Positions 10,973 to 21,505 of a stretch of 64,000 nucleotides of DNA are shown here, one piece after another. Made by a program: the position numbers and the translations under genes. The DNA is taken from assembly GCA_963576725.1 (NCBI GenBank), contig OY755244.1, positions 82,145,121 to 82,209,120 of the forward strand, given 5' to 3'. The notes beneath the pieces are model-generated. The model was not told where the DNA came from, did not search any database, and saw only the letters and a list, made by a program, of their open reading frames with translations. Source of the stretch: Azorinus chamasolen. Lineage: Eukaryota > Mollusca > Bivalvia > Cardiida > Solecurtidae. How positions within the stretch are numbered: the stretch's first letter is position 1; each line of letters opens with the position of its first letter.

Positions 10973-11870
10973 TTTGTAGTTTCCGGATTTTTGCACACCT
11001 AAGTATGCTCAGATCAGTTGAGTTTTCATGTGATCCGGTGTCCGTCCGTCTGTCCATTCATCGTTCAGTCCGTCCGTGCTTTCAACGGCATCTTCTTCAA
11101 ATTCATAAGGCGAAATGTAACCAAACTGTACATAAATGATATTAGTAGCATGGTCTTACAAAACTGCCAACTTATTTTGTTAAACCCTAGTTGTCATGGA
11201 AACCAAAGTAATTTTAAATATAGTATTTCTAAAACCAGTGGCTAGAACTAACGATTTTTGAAAGGAATATTCTTCTAGTGACTTTCTGCCTAAATTGCTG
11301 AACTCATGTTGATATCTCGAAACATATGACATTGAGGGAACTGGGCTAGATTTTCTTTTTTAACTGTATAGAAAACCTTTAACAACCTTCCTCTCCAAAA
11401 CTGGTGTTCCAGTTTGAATGGAATTTGGTAGGAATAGTCGCTTGACAACCTCTTATTAACGTTGTTAAAACCATGCCGGTACCTTAAAAAACAGCACATA
11501 ATGGTCGGGGCTAAAATGCCTTATACGATGAGTACATGTATAGAGAAAAATATCGCTTTCTCCAAAATCGGTGGATAGAAATAGTCCTCTGGTGGCCAAC
11601 TTTCAGAATTACTTAAATTAAGTTAATGTGCAAGACAACATGGCCAACAGGGACAGGGCTAAATTTCCATATGTGTCTGTATTGAAAATGTTTAAAACGT
11701 AATCCAATATTAACAGTCCAATTGAAAGGGTATTCGGCAGGAATAATCCGTTTAAAGCACGGACGGACTGACAGACGAATGGACGGGCGGGCGGATGGAC
11801 ATCGCACAGTGGCAACAAACTCTCAACTGAGCATACTCAAGTGCGCTAAAAAACGGAAACTATAAAAGAA
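10973..11870. repeat. Interspersed repeat with ~110-bp inverted ends and CCGT microsatellites
   Basis: The left end has AGTTTCCGGATTTTTGCAC, AGTATGCTCAGATCAGTTGA and (GTCCGTCC)-rich DNA. The right end gives the reverse complement: CAACTGAGCATACTCAAGTG and AAAACGGAAACTATAAAAG, preceded by (GGACGGAC). The middle contains diverged ~180-bp units (GGGCTAAATTT and similar). Short frames here are microsatellite artefacts. Confidence 0.65.
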
Positions 11871-11899
11871 TGAAATAGCTTAAAACCCATGTCTTAATC

Positions 11900-12250
11900 A
11901 GACTCATATACAGCTAAGCGCTCTATACATCTTGTGCTAGTGCAAATCGCATGTGTATCGTAACATCGAAGTGTCTGAACTATAAGTCGGGTTTAGTTCA
12001 TTATTACTAATATAAAGTACCATGTATAAAAACCAATACCTATAATGTATGTTATTCAAGTGTATGCTGCTGTTTCTTTATTTTATATAAAATGAAATAC
12101 AATATACGATAGGCACAGGGTCCACTCTTTGAACGTGATTTGATAAAAATATTTAATTTCTCGTTGCGATGTCCCCTTTCTTAACGAGATTTGAAATATT
12201 TATTTATTTCTCGTATTTTTTCATTTTACGTGTCTACACAGCTTTGCGGT
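11900..12250 (-). repeat. Right arm of the long inverted repeat
   Basis: This is the reverse complement of 7409-7843: CTTGTGCTAGTGCAAATCGC, AGTGTCTGAACTATAAGTCG, ATACGATAGGCACAGGGTCC and TTTCATTTTACGTGTCTACA all match. Divergence is moderate. Confidence 0.85.
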
Positions 12251-12760
12251 CGGTCAGTCTGTTTACTTTTTTCCCCGCGCGGTTTCTAAGTAAGCGCTAA
12301 CTTTGGTCGGACATCCAATGAAACTTGACATGATGCTGTATCATACAGCTAGAGGACATGCGGATGCAATTATAGTTTTCCAGCTGATTGATTTTATTAC
12401 AAAGGTATGCCCCTTTGTTTATAAGTGTTGTGTTGGTCGGTCGGTCTGTCGACTTTTTATACGCATTTTCTCAGTTACTGCTGACTGGAATCCAATGAAA
12501 CTTGACATGATGCTCTATCATAAAGATGACACGCGCATGCAATTATAGTTTTCCAGCTGATTGATTTTCTTACAAAGTTATGCTTCTTTGTTTAAAAGTT
12601 TTGTGTTGGTCGGTCGGTGTGTTTTTCCCCTTGCAGTTTCTCAGTAACCGCTGACTGGAATCCAATAAAACGTTACACGATACTGTATCATAACGAGGAC
12701 ATTCACATGCAGTTATAATTTTCCAGCTGATTGTTGTTCTTGCAAAGTTATGCCACTTTC
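12251..12760. repeat. ~170-bp tandem units, three copies
   Basis: CCAATGAAACTTGACATGAT or a variant recurs near 12316, 12494 and 12661, each followed by TTTTCCAGCTGATTG and a GGTCGGTCGGT segment. This is a tandem-core repeat without coding potential. Confidence 0.8.
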
Positions 12761-13040
12761 ACCTGAGCTAAAGGCTCAAGGTGACCGTCTGTCCGTTCAC
12801 TTTTATTATACCCCAGCGAACGATTATTTTTTTGGGGGGGGGTATACTGGAGTCACCACGTCCGTCCGGTTGTCCGTCCGTTCGTCCGTCCGTCCGGTTC
12901 ATCACTTCCAAGGTATAAGCGCTATTGACTTCAAACTTCATATACAGATAGATCACATTGACCGCAAGTGCAGTGCACAAGATTTGTAACTCTGTCTTCA
13001 GTATTTAAGGAGTTATTGCCCTTTGTTATTTTTCTAAACA
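12761..13040. repeat. CCGT-rich repeat fragment with TATACCCC/GGGGTATA ends
   Basis: Here lie AAGGCTCAAGGTGACC, TTATACCCCAGCGAACG, a G-run with GGGGTATACTGGAGTCACC, then a (GTCCGTCC) microsatellite and AGGAGTTATTGCCCTTTG. Reading frames in it are microsatellite artefacts (VRPSVRPV-type). Confidence 0.65.
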
Positions 13041-13920
13041 TCTGGAGTTTTCCGGAGTTTTTAGCTCAGGATGAGCTATTGTGACCGCGATGTGTCCGGC
13101 GTCCGACCTCTGTCCGTCCAGATTTTCAAACGACATCTCCTCTGAAACTGCAGACCCAATTTTAACGAAATTTTGTCAGAAGCATCAATGGCTAGGGGGA
13201 ACGAAACGTTGTTCACATTATGACCCCCCGGACCAAAAATGGCCCCGCCCAAGGGATTTTCAGTTTTTCATAGGAAAATCTTTAAAAATCTTCTTCTCTG
13301 AAACTGTAAGGCCTAGACCTTTGATATTTGGTATGTTGCATGATCTTATGGCCCTCTACAAAGATTGTTTAATTTATGACCCGCGGGCTACAAATGGCCC
13401 CGCCCAAGGGCTTATCAATTTTTCATAGGAAAATCTTTAAAAATCTTCTTCTCTAAACCTGTGAGGCCTAGACCTTTGATATTTGGTATGTAGCATGATC
13501 TTATGGTCTTCTACATAGGTTGTTCAAATTATGACCCCGGGCCAAAAATGGCCCCGCCCTAGGGCTTATCAGTCATAGGAAAATCTTTAAAAAATCTTCT
13601 TCTCTGAAACTGTGAGGCCTAGACCTTTGATATTTGGTATGTAGCATGATCTTATGGTCCTCTACAAAGATTGTTCAAATTATGACCTCCGGTCAAAAAT
13701 GGCCCCGTCCAAGGGTTTATCAGTTTTTCATAGGAAAATCTTTAAAAGAATTCTTCTCTTTAACTGTAAGGCATAGACCTTTGATATTTGGTATGTAGCA
13801 TGGCCGTATGGTCCTCTACAAAGATTGTTCAAATTATGACCCTGGACCAAAAATGGCCCCGCCCAAGGGCTTATCAGTTTTTCATAGGAAAATCTTAGTT
13901 TGTATTATGTTACACTACAT
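13041..13920 (+). mobile_element. Tandem-core element, ~154-bp units (GCTCACC-type family)
   Basis: It starts near TTTTTAGCTCAGGATGAGCT, followed by a GTCCGGCGTCC stretch and about five units. Each unit has GACCTTTGATATTTGGTATG and AAAAATGGCCCCGCCCAAGG. The opposite-strand relative is at 60705-62870. It is non-coding. Confidence 0.75.
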
Positions 13921-14280
13921 TGATTTTTAACGGAATTACAGCATTTTGACTTAGAATGTTTTAGGAAATTTCAGGTTTCCGGAGTTTGTTTCTTAACTGT
14001 AGCAGATATTGTAGTGATAGTATGCTGCTTTATTATAATGAGTTACAGATCAGGTTTGAATTTCGTTACGCTTCATTGAATTTGAGTACTGTTGAAAACC
14101 ATCTGAAGTTCTGCACCTGCGATAAAGGTTTTGATTTGTCGCTTCGTGCATGAATGAATGATCTCCCTTTTCGTAATTTAACAAATGAAAATTTAGCGGT
14201 CGGGAGCTTTATTTCTATAACCCCATCTCTGTGTCAAATGTGCTAGTGGGGGGTATTCATCACCTTCAGTGGTAGTTCTA
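13921..14280. other. Unassigned sequence
   Basis: No gene or repeat structure could be supported here. A phrase similar to repeat ends (GGGGGGTATTCATCACC) occurs near 14250. Confidence 0.35.
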
Positions 14281-14700
14281 GTTTCAAATGATTTCTTCCC
14301 CTAAACCACTGGGAGGATTTCAACTAAATTTCACAGAAATGTACCTTTAAAAGCGGTCCTCTATCAAGTTTGTTCGAATCATGACCCGGGCCAAAAATGG
14401 CATCGCCTCACTGCTTATCAGGGTTTTTTTTAATCTTTAAAAATTCTTTTTGATATTTGGTATATAGCATCATCTAATGGTCCTTTACCAAGTTTGTTCA
14501 AATTATGACCATCGGGTCAAAAATGGCCCCGTCCCGAGGCTTGTAAGTTTAACATAGACTTATATAGGAAAACCGTTGAAAATCTTCTTCTCTGAAACCA
14601 AAATACTCTAGAGCTTAGATAGTTGGTATGAAGCATCACCTAATAGACCCCTGGGTTTGTAAAATACCCCGGATCCACTGAAGCGATTCAGTAAAATTGT
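14281..14700. repeat. Diverged copies of the ~154-bp tandem family
   Basis: CAAATTATGACCATCGGGTC, AAAAATGGCCCCGTCC and TTTGATATTTGGTATATAGC match the units at 13041-13920 with more divergence. Confidence 0.65.
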
Positions 14701-14987
14701 TCTACAACAACGCATCAGACGACGTATGTGTTAATTAGACAGCTGCTGGCTTAACCTTTACTTCATGAATATTTATTTAAGAATTCAAGTCTTTAAGAAT
14801 ATTTTATAACGACATATCCAGATAAGTCGAGTCGTTTGACCTGGGTCTTCTCTGTTGGCAAAGGCGTCAAGGAGCGCTTCTAAGTGATAACAGATAACTG
14901 CATGATGAAAGTTATACCGACGTTCCTTTGCGACCTTTCTGAATTACCCCGGGGACCAGATAGGGTTACCATGCACCCACGTCTGAC

Positions 14988-15240
14988 TGTTTTAGCTCAC
15001 CAGAGCACAAAGTGCTCATGGTGAGCTTTTGTGATCGCCTGATGTCCGTCGTCCGTCGTGCGTCGTTCGTCGTCAGTCGTCATCAATTTTAACCTTTAAA
15101 AATCTTCTCCTCTGAATCTACAGGGTTCTTAGCTTTCATCTTTGGCACATAGCATCATCTGTAGGTCCTCTACAAAAGTTATATAAATTATGTCCCTGGG
15201 GACAAAATCGGCCCCGCCCCAGGGCTACATTAGCACATTC
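14988..15240 (+). mobile_element. End of a GCTCACC-type tandem-core element
   Basis: TTTTAGCTCACC is followed by the hairpin GAGCACAAAGTGCTC, GGTGAGCTTTTGTGATCGC and CGTCGTCCGTCGTGCGTC, then one unit with CTTCTCCTCTGAATC. It is a truncated relative of 13041-13920 and 60705-62870. Confidence 0.7.
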
Positions 15241-16640
15241 ATGAATATTAAACAAAAGTAAAGAAATTTATTTTAAAAAAACAACCTGTAGATATGGAGT
15301 TCTTAAAGATCCGTTATGCTCCAAGTACACCGAAACAAGTAAGAGATACATCGAAATATATTTAACAACTTTTAAGTTATGATTTAGCTGGCATTATATC
15401 AAAAGATGATGTCTTTATCCGGTATTTGCTTTTTTGCATATGCGGGTGCGAGTGCGAACCATTCTGGTACGAAAACAATTTAACCATTAAGATACAAATA
15501 ACAGACTGTTTCAATTTCCAAGTATAATATTAAATTTTAAACCACCTTTAAATAAAAAAATTTTTTGAAGGATTAAGATTTATCTAAACCATCCGGCTTA
15601 CTTGCTTATTTATAAATAATGATTCAACAAAATACTGAATCAAGAATTTAAACTTATTAAGTAAACTAAACGTATCATTTGTAGGCTGGCTGGTGTCTCG
15701 GCTCATGTGAATTGTATACATAACTTGCTTGCGTTATCCGCATCAGTACATCACAGCAATGGTGATTGAAAAAATATATTTCTATGAAAAGAATACATTT
15801 TTGAGGAGATGCCAATCTAGTGACTTTTACACTACAATATACCAACAGAAAAAGCAATGAAACGAGGTATGTAAAGAAGAATTAGAATGGACAGAACCAG
15901 AGTGAAATCAGGGCTTAGTGGTGTTTAGCAGGTACATCTCGTGACATACAATTAACTTTGAACTAATCGAAGCATGTATTGTTCAGCATATTTACATATC
16001 ATTGTCGCGTTAGTATACGTACAAAACATGTCACTGAATACCGTGAAGAATGTCTCAGCCGGTTTACAGAAAAAAGACATTTCTGTGTGATACATAAATT
16101 AATCACCATATCTGTCTGTATTCATTGTAATGCAAGCTTAATCCCAAAGATAACAAGTGTCTTCAAAGATCCCTATTCTTTATCTTCTTCATTTGCCTCA
16201 AATTACAGAATGTCTACCATGACTTACGGAGGCAAGTAACCGTAGATTCATAATGGAATGGCCGAAGAACCACATTTACATGGCTCCAGTCATGTGCTTC
16301 TGAGGCTGGGGGTATTACTGGATAGGCTATATGTGAGCCCGTCCAAAATGGCACCTGATAGATGACCCGTTAAATGTGCCGGACTAAGCACGTTCTACAA
16401 GGTGGCACAGATCCCATGTCAATGTTATACAAATCATTAATTAATCTATCTTCGCGCTCCGCCTTAGATTGCAGCGTACATTTTGTATGTGAACGATTCT
16501 TATTCACCAATTAGATCAGCTAAAACATCCAACGTTTCCAAGACTTATTAGTGGAGTTACGAATCTCGGTCTCTTTCCTGGAATCCTTATTTGGTGACAC
16601 ATACCTTTTTGAACTTATTAACAACATGACGTTCTTAATC
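15241..16640. other. 1.4 kb without a supported gene
   Basis: AT-rich DNA with only short open frames on either strand. No splice-bounded exon, tRNA or clear repeat was recognised. A CCGTCCAAAATGGCACC phrase near 16340 may be repeat-derived. Confidence 0.4.
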
Positions 16641-16659
16641 AAAGATCAGTGTATTTATT

Positions 16660-17560
16660 TTATGTTTGGTAACAAAAGTACAAAAATGAGTCATGCAGGA
16701 AACACCACATACAGAACAAACACTCGCCCGAACAGCAACACAAGGAAACAGCAAATGTACATAACTAGAAAAAACAACAAGAGACACACAAAGACAAAAC
16801 AAACATACAATAGGAGGAAGATGGAAGTACCGCCTTGGAACGGTCAGTGACAAAAGTCACTGGGGGGTTAAACCGGTTTATGGGCGCCCAACCTCACTCT
16901 TATTCCATCCCCACCCTAAAAGACAAACAGTGTAAATAAACGTATCCCCTCTCCGACTAAACTACAACAACCGCGACGGCAAATACAATGGTAAAGTGCA
17001 TGTATAACGAAAAAACATTTAATTGAACATACTGTATCCACCTATCGCTAGTGTACTCAATGATTGAGCTGCAAACAGAGTAACTGTAGAAAAGTAATAA
17101 AGGGTACGACAAAAATGAAATAGCACAGATATCCGACGTTCTCCTTCCATTTCTGGATTTAAGAGGTCGCCTTCATAGAGTACTAAACCTTTCTTGTCGG
17201 CGTACATGCAAAGAGGCCAGCGTGATTGCCAACTGTAACAAGTTTGCCATCGCGGTTGTTGTAGATTAGTCGGAGAGGGGATACGTTTATTTACACTGTT
17301 TGTCTTTTGGGGATGGAATAAACTTGTGTGAGGTTGGGCGCCCAAAAACAGGTTTAACCCCCCCCCAGTGACCTTTTGTCACTGACCGTTCCAAGGCGGT
17401 ACTTCCATCTTCCCCCTATTGTATGTTTGTTTTGTCTTTGTGCGTCGCTTGATGTTTTTATAGTTATGTACATTTGCTGTTTCCTTGTGTTGCTGTTCGG
17501 GCGGCTGTTTGTTCTTTATGTGGTGTTTCCTGCTTGACTTATTCTTGTACTTGATACTGT
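16660..17560. mobile_element. Inverted pair of Naiad-type 3' tails
   Basis: From about 17245 down to 16660, on the minus strand, lie the last ~30 codons of a Naiad-type element (LYEGDLLNPE near 17165) and its 3' untranslated tail. From 17246 to 17560 the plus strand carries a second copy of the tail (GGTTGTTGTAGATTAGTCGG, CACTGACCGTTCCAAGGCGG). The two are joined head to head. Inverted or tandem partial copies are a known habit of Penelope-like elements. The 108-residue minus frame at 17019-17345 spans both and is not a gene. Confidence 0.8.
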
Positions 17561-18070
17561 TAGCTACCGGCTCTCAAAAGCCTTGAGATATAATGCTATC
17601 TTCTCCATGCGCTGACGCTATCCGGACGTACGTCTGCTATGGATACTCAAAAACTCTGCAAGAAAACCATTGATGCAAAGCATCAAAGGGTGCGAATGGA
17701 GTTGGATAACAGCAAAGGAGAAATAAAACATGGCATTTACAGTCTGTACTTACAAACCTATTAAAATGTGTAAAAATGCTAGTTTTTGTCACTAAATCAA
17801 TTGCTGTTAATATTTCTATTTTTTATTATTTACTGGTGTACAAACATAGATAATGACAGGAGTTGTTTTCTTTGAACGTTCAAGGAATTAATAGTCCTTT
17901 AATACAGGTTCTACTGTACATTGCAATTTAAATAGGGTGACGAATGTGGTGATCAATTCTGTGGCATAAGTAATCTTTAAGCTGCTAATCAAAATGACAT
18001 CTGCTCCATAACTTGAATGATATCATATTACAATATTGTATTTATTCTTGAATCATATTTGCAATGCAAG
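17561..18070. other. Unassigned 0.5 kb
   Basis: No convincing gene. AT-rich, with AAACATGGCATTTACAG-type unique sequence. Confidence 0.35.
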
Positions 18071-18146
18071 CATCGAACGGTTTAGATCCGGAGGAGACAT
18101 TGAATACACCGATGTGTCATCAGAATCCATACCGTTTACTAAGTAG
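18071..18146 (+). CDS. Possible last exon with a short cytoplasmic tail (tentative)
   Basis: A 76-bp stretch following CAATGCAAG reads, from its second base, IERFRSGGDIEYTDVSSES then IPFTK and a TAG stop. The composition is that of a membrane-receptor tail with a tyrosine motif (EYTDV). The preceding AG has a poor pyrimidine tract. The acceptor phase is the same as that of the tail exon at 38094, which hints at a paralogous receptor, but no transmembrane exon was found upstream. It may be a chance frame. Confidence 0.25.
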
Positions 18147-18469
18147 CCTAACCACACCAAATACGTAATAACAGTACAATGTAACAACTCGAGTTAAGAA
18201 TATACAGTCTCTTTATACACCTGCAGTATTCTACAATTATTCCACCACTAAATGGCTGTCAAACAATTTAGGTCAATACACAACGCAGTTTTGATCCTAA
18301 TCAAAACTCAGAAACTAATCTAGATCAAAACTGATTGCAAAAGTTTACCACGATTTAGAAAATAACGTCCCCGAAATAAAATACATGCTGCTACAATAGC
18401 ACTTTTTCTATTCTAGTTAAAAACACACTTAATACCGCTAAATATATAGTTGGAATTCTTACGATTGCG

Positions 18470-19092
18470 GAGGCTTTACAAAATTTTAGTATTAAATTGT
18501 GTCGAAGAGAACATGTTGAGTCTAATGCTCTTTCTAATTGGAAAAAACTAATTTTTGATATAATTGACAAACGCATTTCTTTTTATAGCTCTAACAAACA
18601 CATTCTTCCACCTAAACCTAGAATTTCTTTTAGACATCTTAAAAAGGGTATACAGGATTTCCATTCAAAATACGTTTTTGTTCCTGCTGATAAGGCATCG
18701 AATAATGTGATTATTATTTGACGATTACATTATACCGATGTCTTGAAGCAGGAAATTATTAATACCAAGTCATACATATTAGTAACTACTGAAGAAAATA
18801 CCATCGTTTCAGACCATGTCAAAAAGTGTGAACAACTTGTGTGAAGTGGAAACGATATTAAAATTACATAACATAAACTTCCTACAATGTATTGGTTACC
18901 TAAACTACATAAAAACCATATAAAGCGCGTTTCATTGCAAAATCTAGCTCCTGTACAACTACTAATTTGTCTATACTTTTGACTTCTTGCTTAACGAAGG
19001 TAAAAGAACATGTAAAATTCTACTGTGATAAGACCTATGAAAATTCTGGAATAAATCTCTTCTGGTCTATTAAGAACTCTTCAGAAGTCTAA
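18470..19092 (+). pseudogene. Naiad RT, N-terminal portion (copy 1)
   Basis: CRREHVESNALSNWKKLIFD then FVPADKASNNVIII, a TGA, and RLHYTDVLKQEIIN follow in one frame. MYWLPKLHKN and TSCLTKVKEHVKFYC appear after frameshifts. These correspond residue by residue to copy 2 (51900-52440). They represent the region between the endonuclease linker and the RT fingers/palm. It is broken by at least two frameshifts and by the tail inserted at 19093. Confidence 0.8.
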
Positions 19093-19410
19093 ACAAACTT
19101 ACCGACGCGGTTGTTGTAGATTAGTCGGAGAGGGGATACGTTTATTTACACTGTTTGTCTTTTAGGGTGGGGATGGAATAAGTGTGAGGTTGGGCGCCCA
19201 TAAACCGGTTTAACCCCCCAGTGACTTTTGTCACTGACCGTTCCAAGGCGGTGCTTCCATCTTGCCCCTATTGCGTGTTTGTTTTGTCTTTGTGCGTCTC
19301 TTGTTTTTATAGTTATGTACATTTGCTGTTTCCTTGTGTTGCTGTTCGGGCGACTGTTTGTTCTGTATGTGGTGTTTCCTGATTGACTCATTTTTGTACT
19401 TTTAGGAACA
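19093..19410 (+). mobile_element. Naiad 3'-tail fragment inserted in the RT of copy 1
   Basis: The piece begins GCGGTTGTTGTAGATTAGTC and ends near CATTTTTGTACTTTTAG. It matches the tail ends at 17246-17560 and 21250-21505. It is a 5'-truncated insertion in the same orientation as its host. Confidence 0.8.
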
Positions 19411-20262
19411 AAAGATATCTTGCATCCACTGTAAGCACGTACAATTTTTCTACTTTATACACAACTCTTCCTCATATTTTAATTAAAGATAAACTGACTA
19501 ACTAAATCCAGAAAGTATTTGCCCGGGAACATCATTTCTGGCATGTAATGCTGAAAAAGCTTTCTTTACTGACGAGCAAATGAAATATTACACCAATTGG
19601 ACTTGCTCAGAAGTTTGCGAATCACTAACCTTTCTTTTGGATAACATATTTGTACGTTATGGGAATGCTATATACCGTCAGATAATTGGTATTCCTATGG
19701 GTACGAATTGTGCACCACTTGTCGCAGGTTTGTTTTTGTACTGCTATGAGAGAGATTTCATGTTACGTTTGAATCCACAATCACAAGATGTTATAAAAGC
19801 CTTCAATGAAACTTGTCGATATTTGGATGATATTTTTAACTTAGATAACCCTTTCTTTGATGCTCTGATTCCTACAATTTATCCTAAAGAACTCAAAATT
19901 GAATAAAGCTAACCCGTCCGACAATTACGCAGCTTTTCTTGATCTAGACTTTAAAATTGATAATATAATTATTTCTTCTAAAATATATGACAAAAGAGAT
20001 GATTTTGATTTTAATATTGTAAATTTCCCTCATCTTGACGGAGATGTTCTCCGTGCCCCATCTTACGGGGTTTATATATCTCAACTTATTCGTTTTGCTA
20101 GAGCTTGTTCATCTATTGACGATTTTAACAGTCGAAATCTCATTTTAACTGAAAAGCTGCTTCAGCAAGGATATAGATACCATAAACTAAGAAAAACTTT
20201 CTCTAAATTTACTATCGAAATCTCTCACTTATTGGCAAGTACCAATGTAATCTCAATGAAAA
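19411..20262 (+). pseudogene. Naiad RT palm region (copy 1)
   Basis: Frames at 19580-19906 and 19899-20267 read IIGIPMGTNCAPLVAGLFLY (motif B), CRYLDDIFNLDN (motif C, catalytic YLDD), then AAFLDLDFKID and SYGVYISQLIRFARACSS (thumb). A -1/+1 frameshift lies near 19900. Motif A (STLYTTLPHILIKDKL) precedes at about 19450. This is the reverse transcriptase that would copy the element RNA at the target site. Copy 2 is the near-complete relative. Confidence 0.88.
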
Positions 20263-20805
20263 AGTAGTAAAGTCAAGCAGGCAAAGCCACAAGAAGCAAC
20301 CACCACCAAAACACCGATAGACAGCATGATACACATACACAAACACAGCCACACAACCAAACGCACACTCACACACGAGATGAACACAGAAAACACCAAA
20401 AGACACACAAGAACCAGAGACAAACGTTCCACACAAGAACAAAATCACAAGCACAAAGGCGCAAGGCAAACAAAATGAAGGGTGCCAAAGAGAGTACCGC
20501 CTTGGCACGGTCAGTAGCAAAAACACCACTGGGGGTTTAAACCGGTTTACGGACGTCCTAACCTCACACTTCTCTCAAAGTCACCCTAGCTTTACAAATA
20601 GTGTAAATAAAGGTATCCCCGCTGGACTTACCCACAACATAGACGACGGTGAACACAGGACAACATGTAAAACATAGCATAATAACTGTGACAATCCGTC
20701 AAATATGTACTCAATGACTTTGCTGAAGTCAGAACACCTGCAGGTAAGCCTTTAAGGGCACGACAGGGAAAAAGTAATACATGAGTCTGGTAAGCTCATC
20801 CTGTA
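20263..20805 (-). mobile_element. Antisense 3' tail of the copy-2 Naiad family, inserted
   Basis: The reverse complement matches 53630-54190: GCCGTGCCAAGGCGGTACTC-type, GGTTTAAACCCCCAGTG, TCATTGAGTACATATTTGAC and the GT-rich end. It starts after AATCTCAATGAAAA of the host RT and ends before GCACTTCTGCGACACGG. Confidence 0.88.
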
Positions 20806-21505
20806 TCAAGGCACTTCTGCGACACGGTATTTCACATCCTGAATTTTATGGTGATGTGAATTACAAACTTCGTAAAATTATTGGACATACCCATTTTCTC
20901 ACTTTGTTCATCAAATAGGTTAAAAAATTCATTAAAAAGGGATATGATCCTATAGTACTACAACATACTGCATGCTTGGTTGTGAACCCTTTTACAGTTG
21001 GCAATCACGCTGGCCTCTTTGCATGTACGCCGACAAGAAAGGTTTAGTACTCTATGAAGGCGACCTCTTAAATCCAGAAACGGAATGAGGACGTCGGATA
21101 TCTGTACTATTTCGTTTTTGTCGTACCCTTAATTACTTTTCTACAGTTACTCTGTTTGCAGCTCAATCATTGAGTACACTAGCGATAGGTGGATACAGTA
21201 TGTTCACTTAAATGTTTTCGTTATACATACCACTTTACCACTGTATTTGCCGTCGCGGTTGTTGTAGTTTAGTCGGAGAGGGGATACGTTTATTTACACT
21301 GTCTTTTAGGGTGGGGAAGGAATAAGTGTGAGGTTGGGCGTCCATAAACCGGTTTACCCCCCCCCCCCAGTGACTTTTGTCACTGACCGTTCCAAGGCGG
21401 TACTTCCATCTTCCCCCTATTGTATGTTTGTTTTGTCTTTGTGCGTCTCTTGATGTTTATATAGTTGTATGTGGTGTTTCCTGCATGACTCATTTTTGTA
21501 CTTTT
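20806..21505 (+). mobile_element. C-terminus and 3' tail of Naiad copy 1
   Basis: HGISHPEFYGDVNYKLRKII, then PIVLQHTACLVVNPFTVG-like sequence, then in a shifted frame LVLYEGDLLNPETE and a TGA near 21088. The untranslated tail has GAGGTTGGGCGTCC, TAAACCGGTTTA, CAGTGACTTTTGTCACTG and ACCGTTCCAAGGCGGT. Confidence 0.82.

Larger units (their letters stand above)
7844..11899. other. 4-kb core between the inverted arms, no gene seen
   Basis: The core holds a tRNA-like sequence (7899-7980), a degenerate tandem region (8380-8830), dispersed repeat fragments ending in AAGGGTTAA (about 9760-9990), a perfect hairpin (10404-10505) and an inverted-ended repeat (10973-11870). Open frames are short and compositionally unremarkable. 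It could be the inside of a fold-back transposon or unrelated DNA caught between two oppositely oriented repeat copies. Confidence 0.5.
18440..21505 (+). mobile_element. Naiad-type Penelope-like element, copy 1, 5'-truncated and twice interrupted
   Basis: RT-coding sequence at 18470-19092 resumes at 19400-20262 and again at 20806-21060, followed by its own 3' tail to 21505. The first break holds a same-strand piece of the same 3' tail (19093-19410). The second holds the antisense 3' tail of the related copy-2 family (20263-20805). The N-terminal endonuclease is absent. RT motifs are clear, and the element is dead through frameshifts. An in-frame TGA at 18719-18721 sits at the same site as a TGA in copy 2. 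Confidence 0.88.

Noticed and set aside
17019..17345. 108-residue minus-strand ORF
   Set aside because: It runs from an antisense Naiad tail into the last codons of another inverted Naiad copy; a chimera of two fragments.
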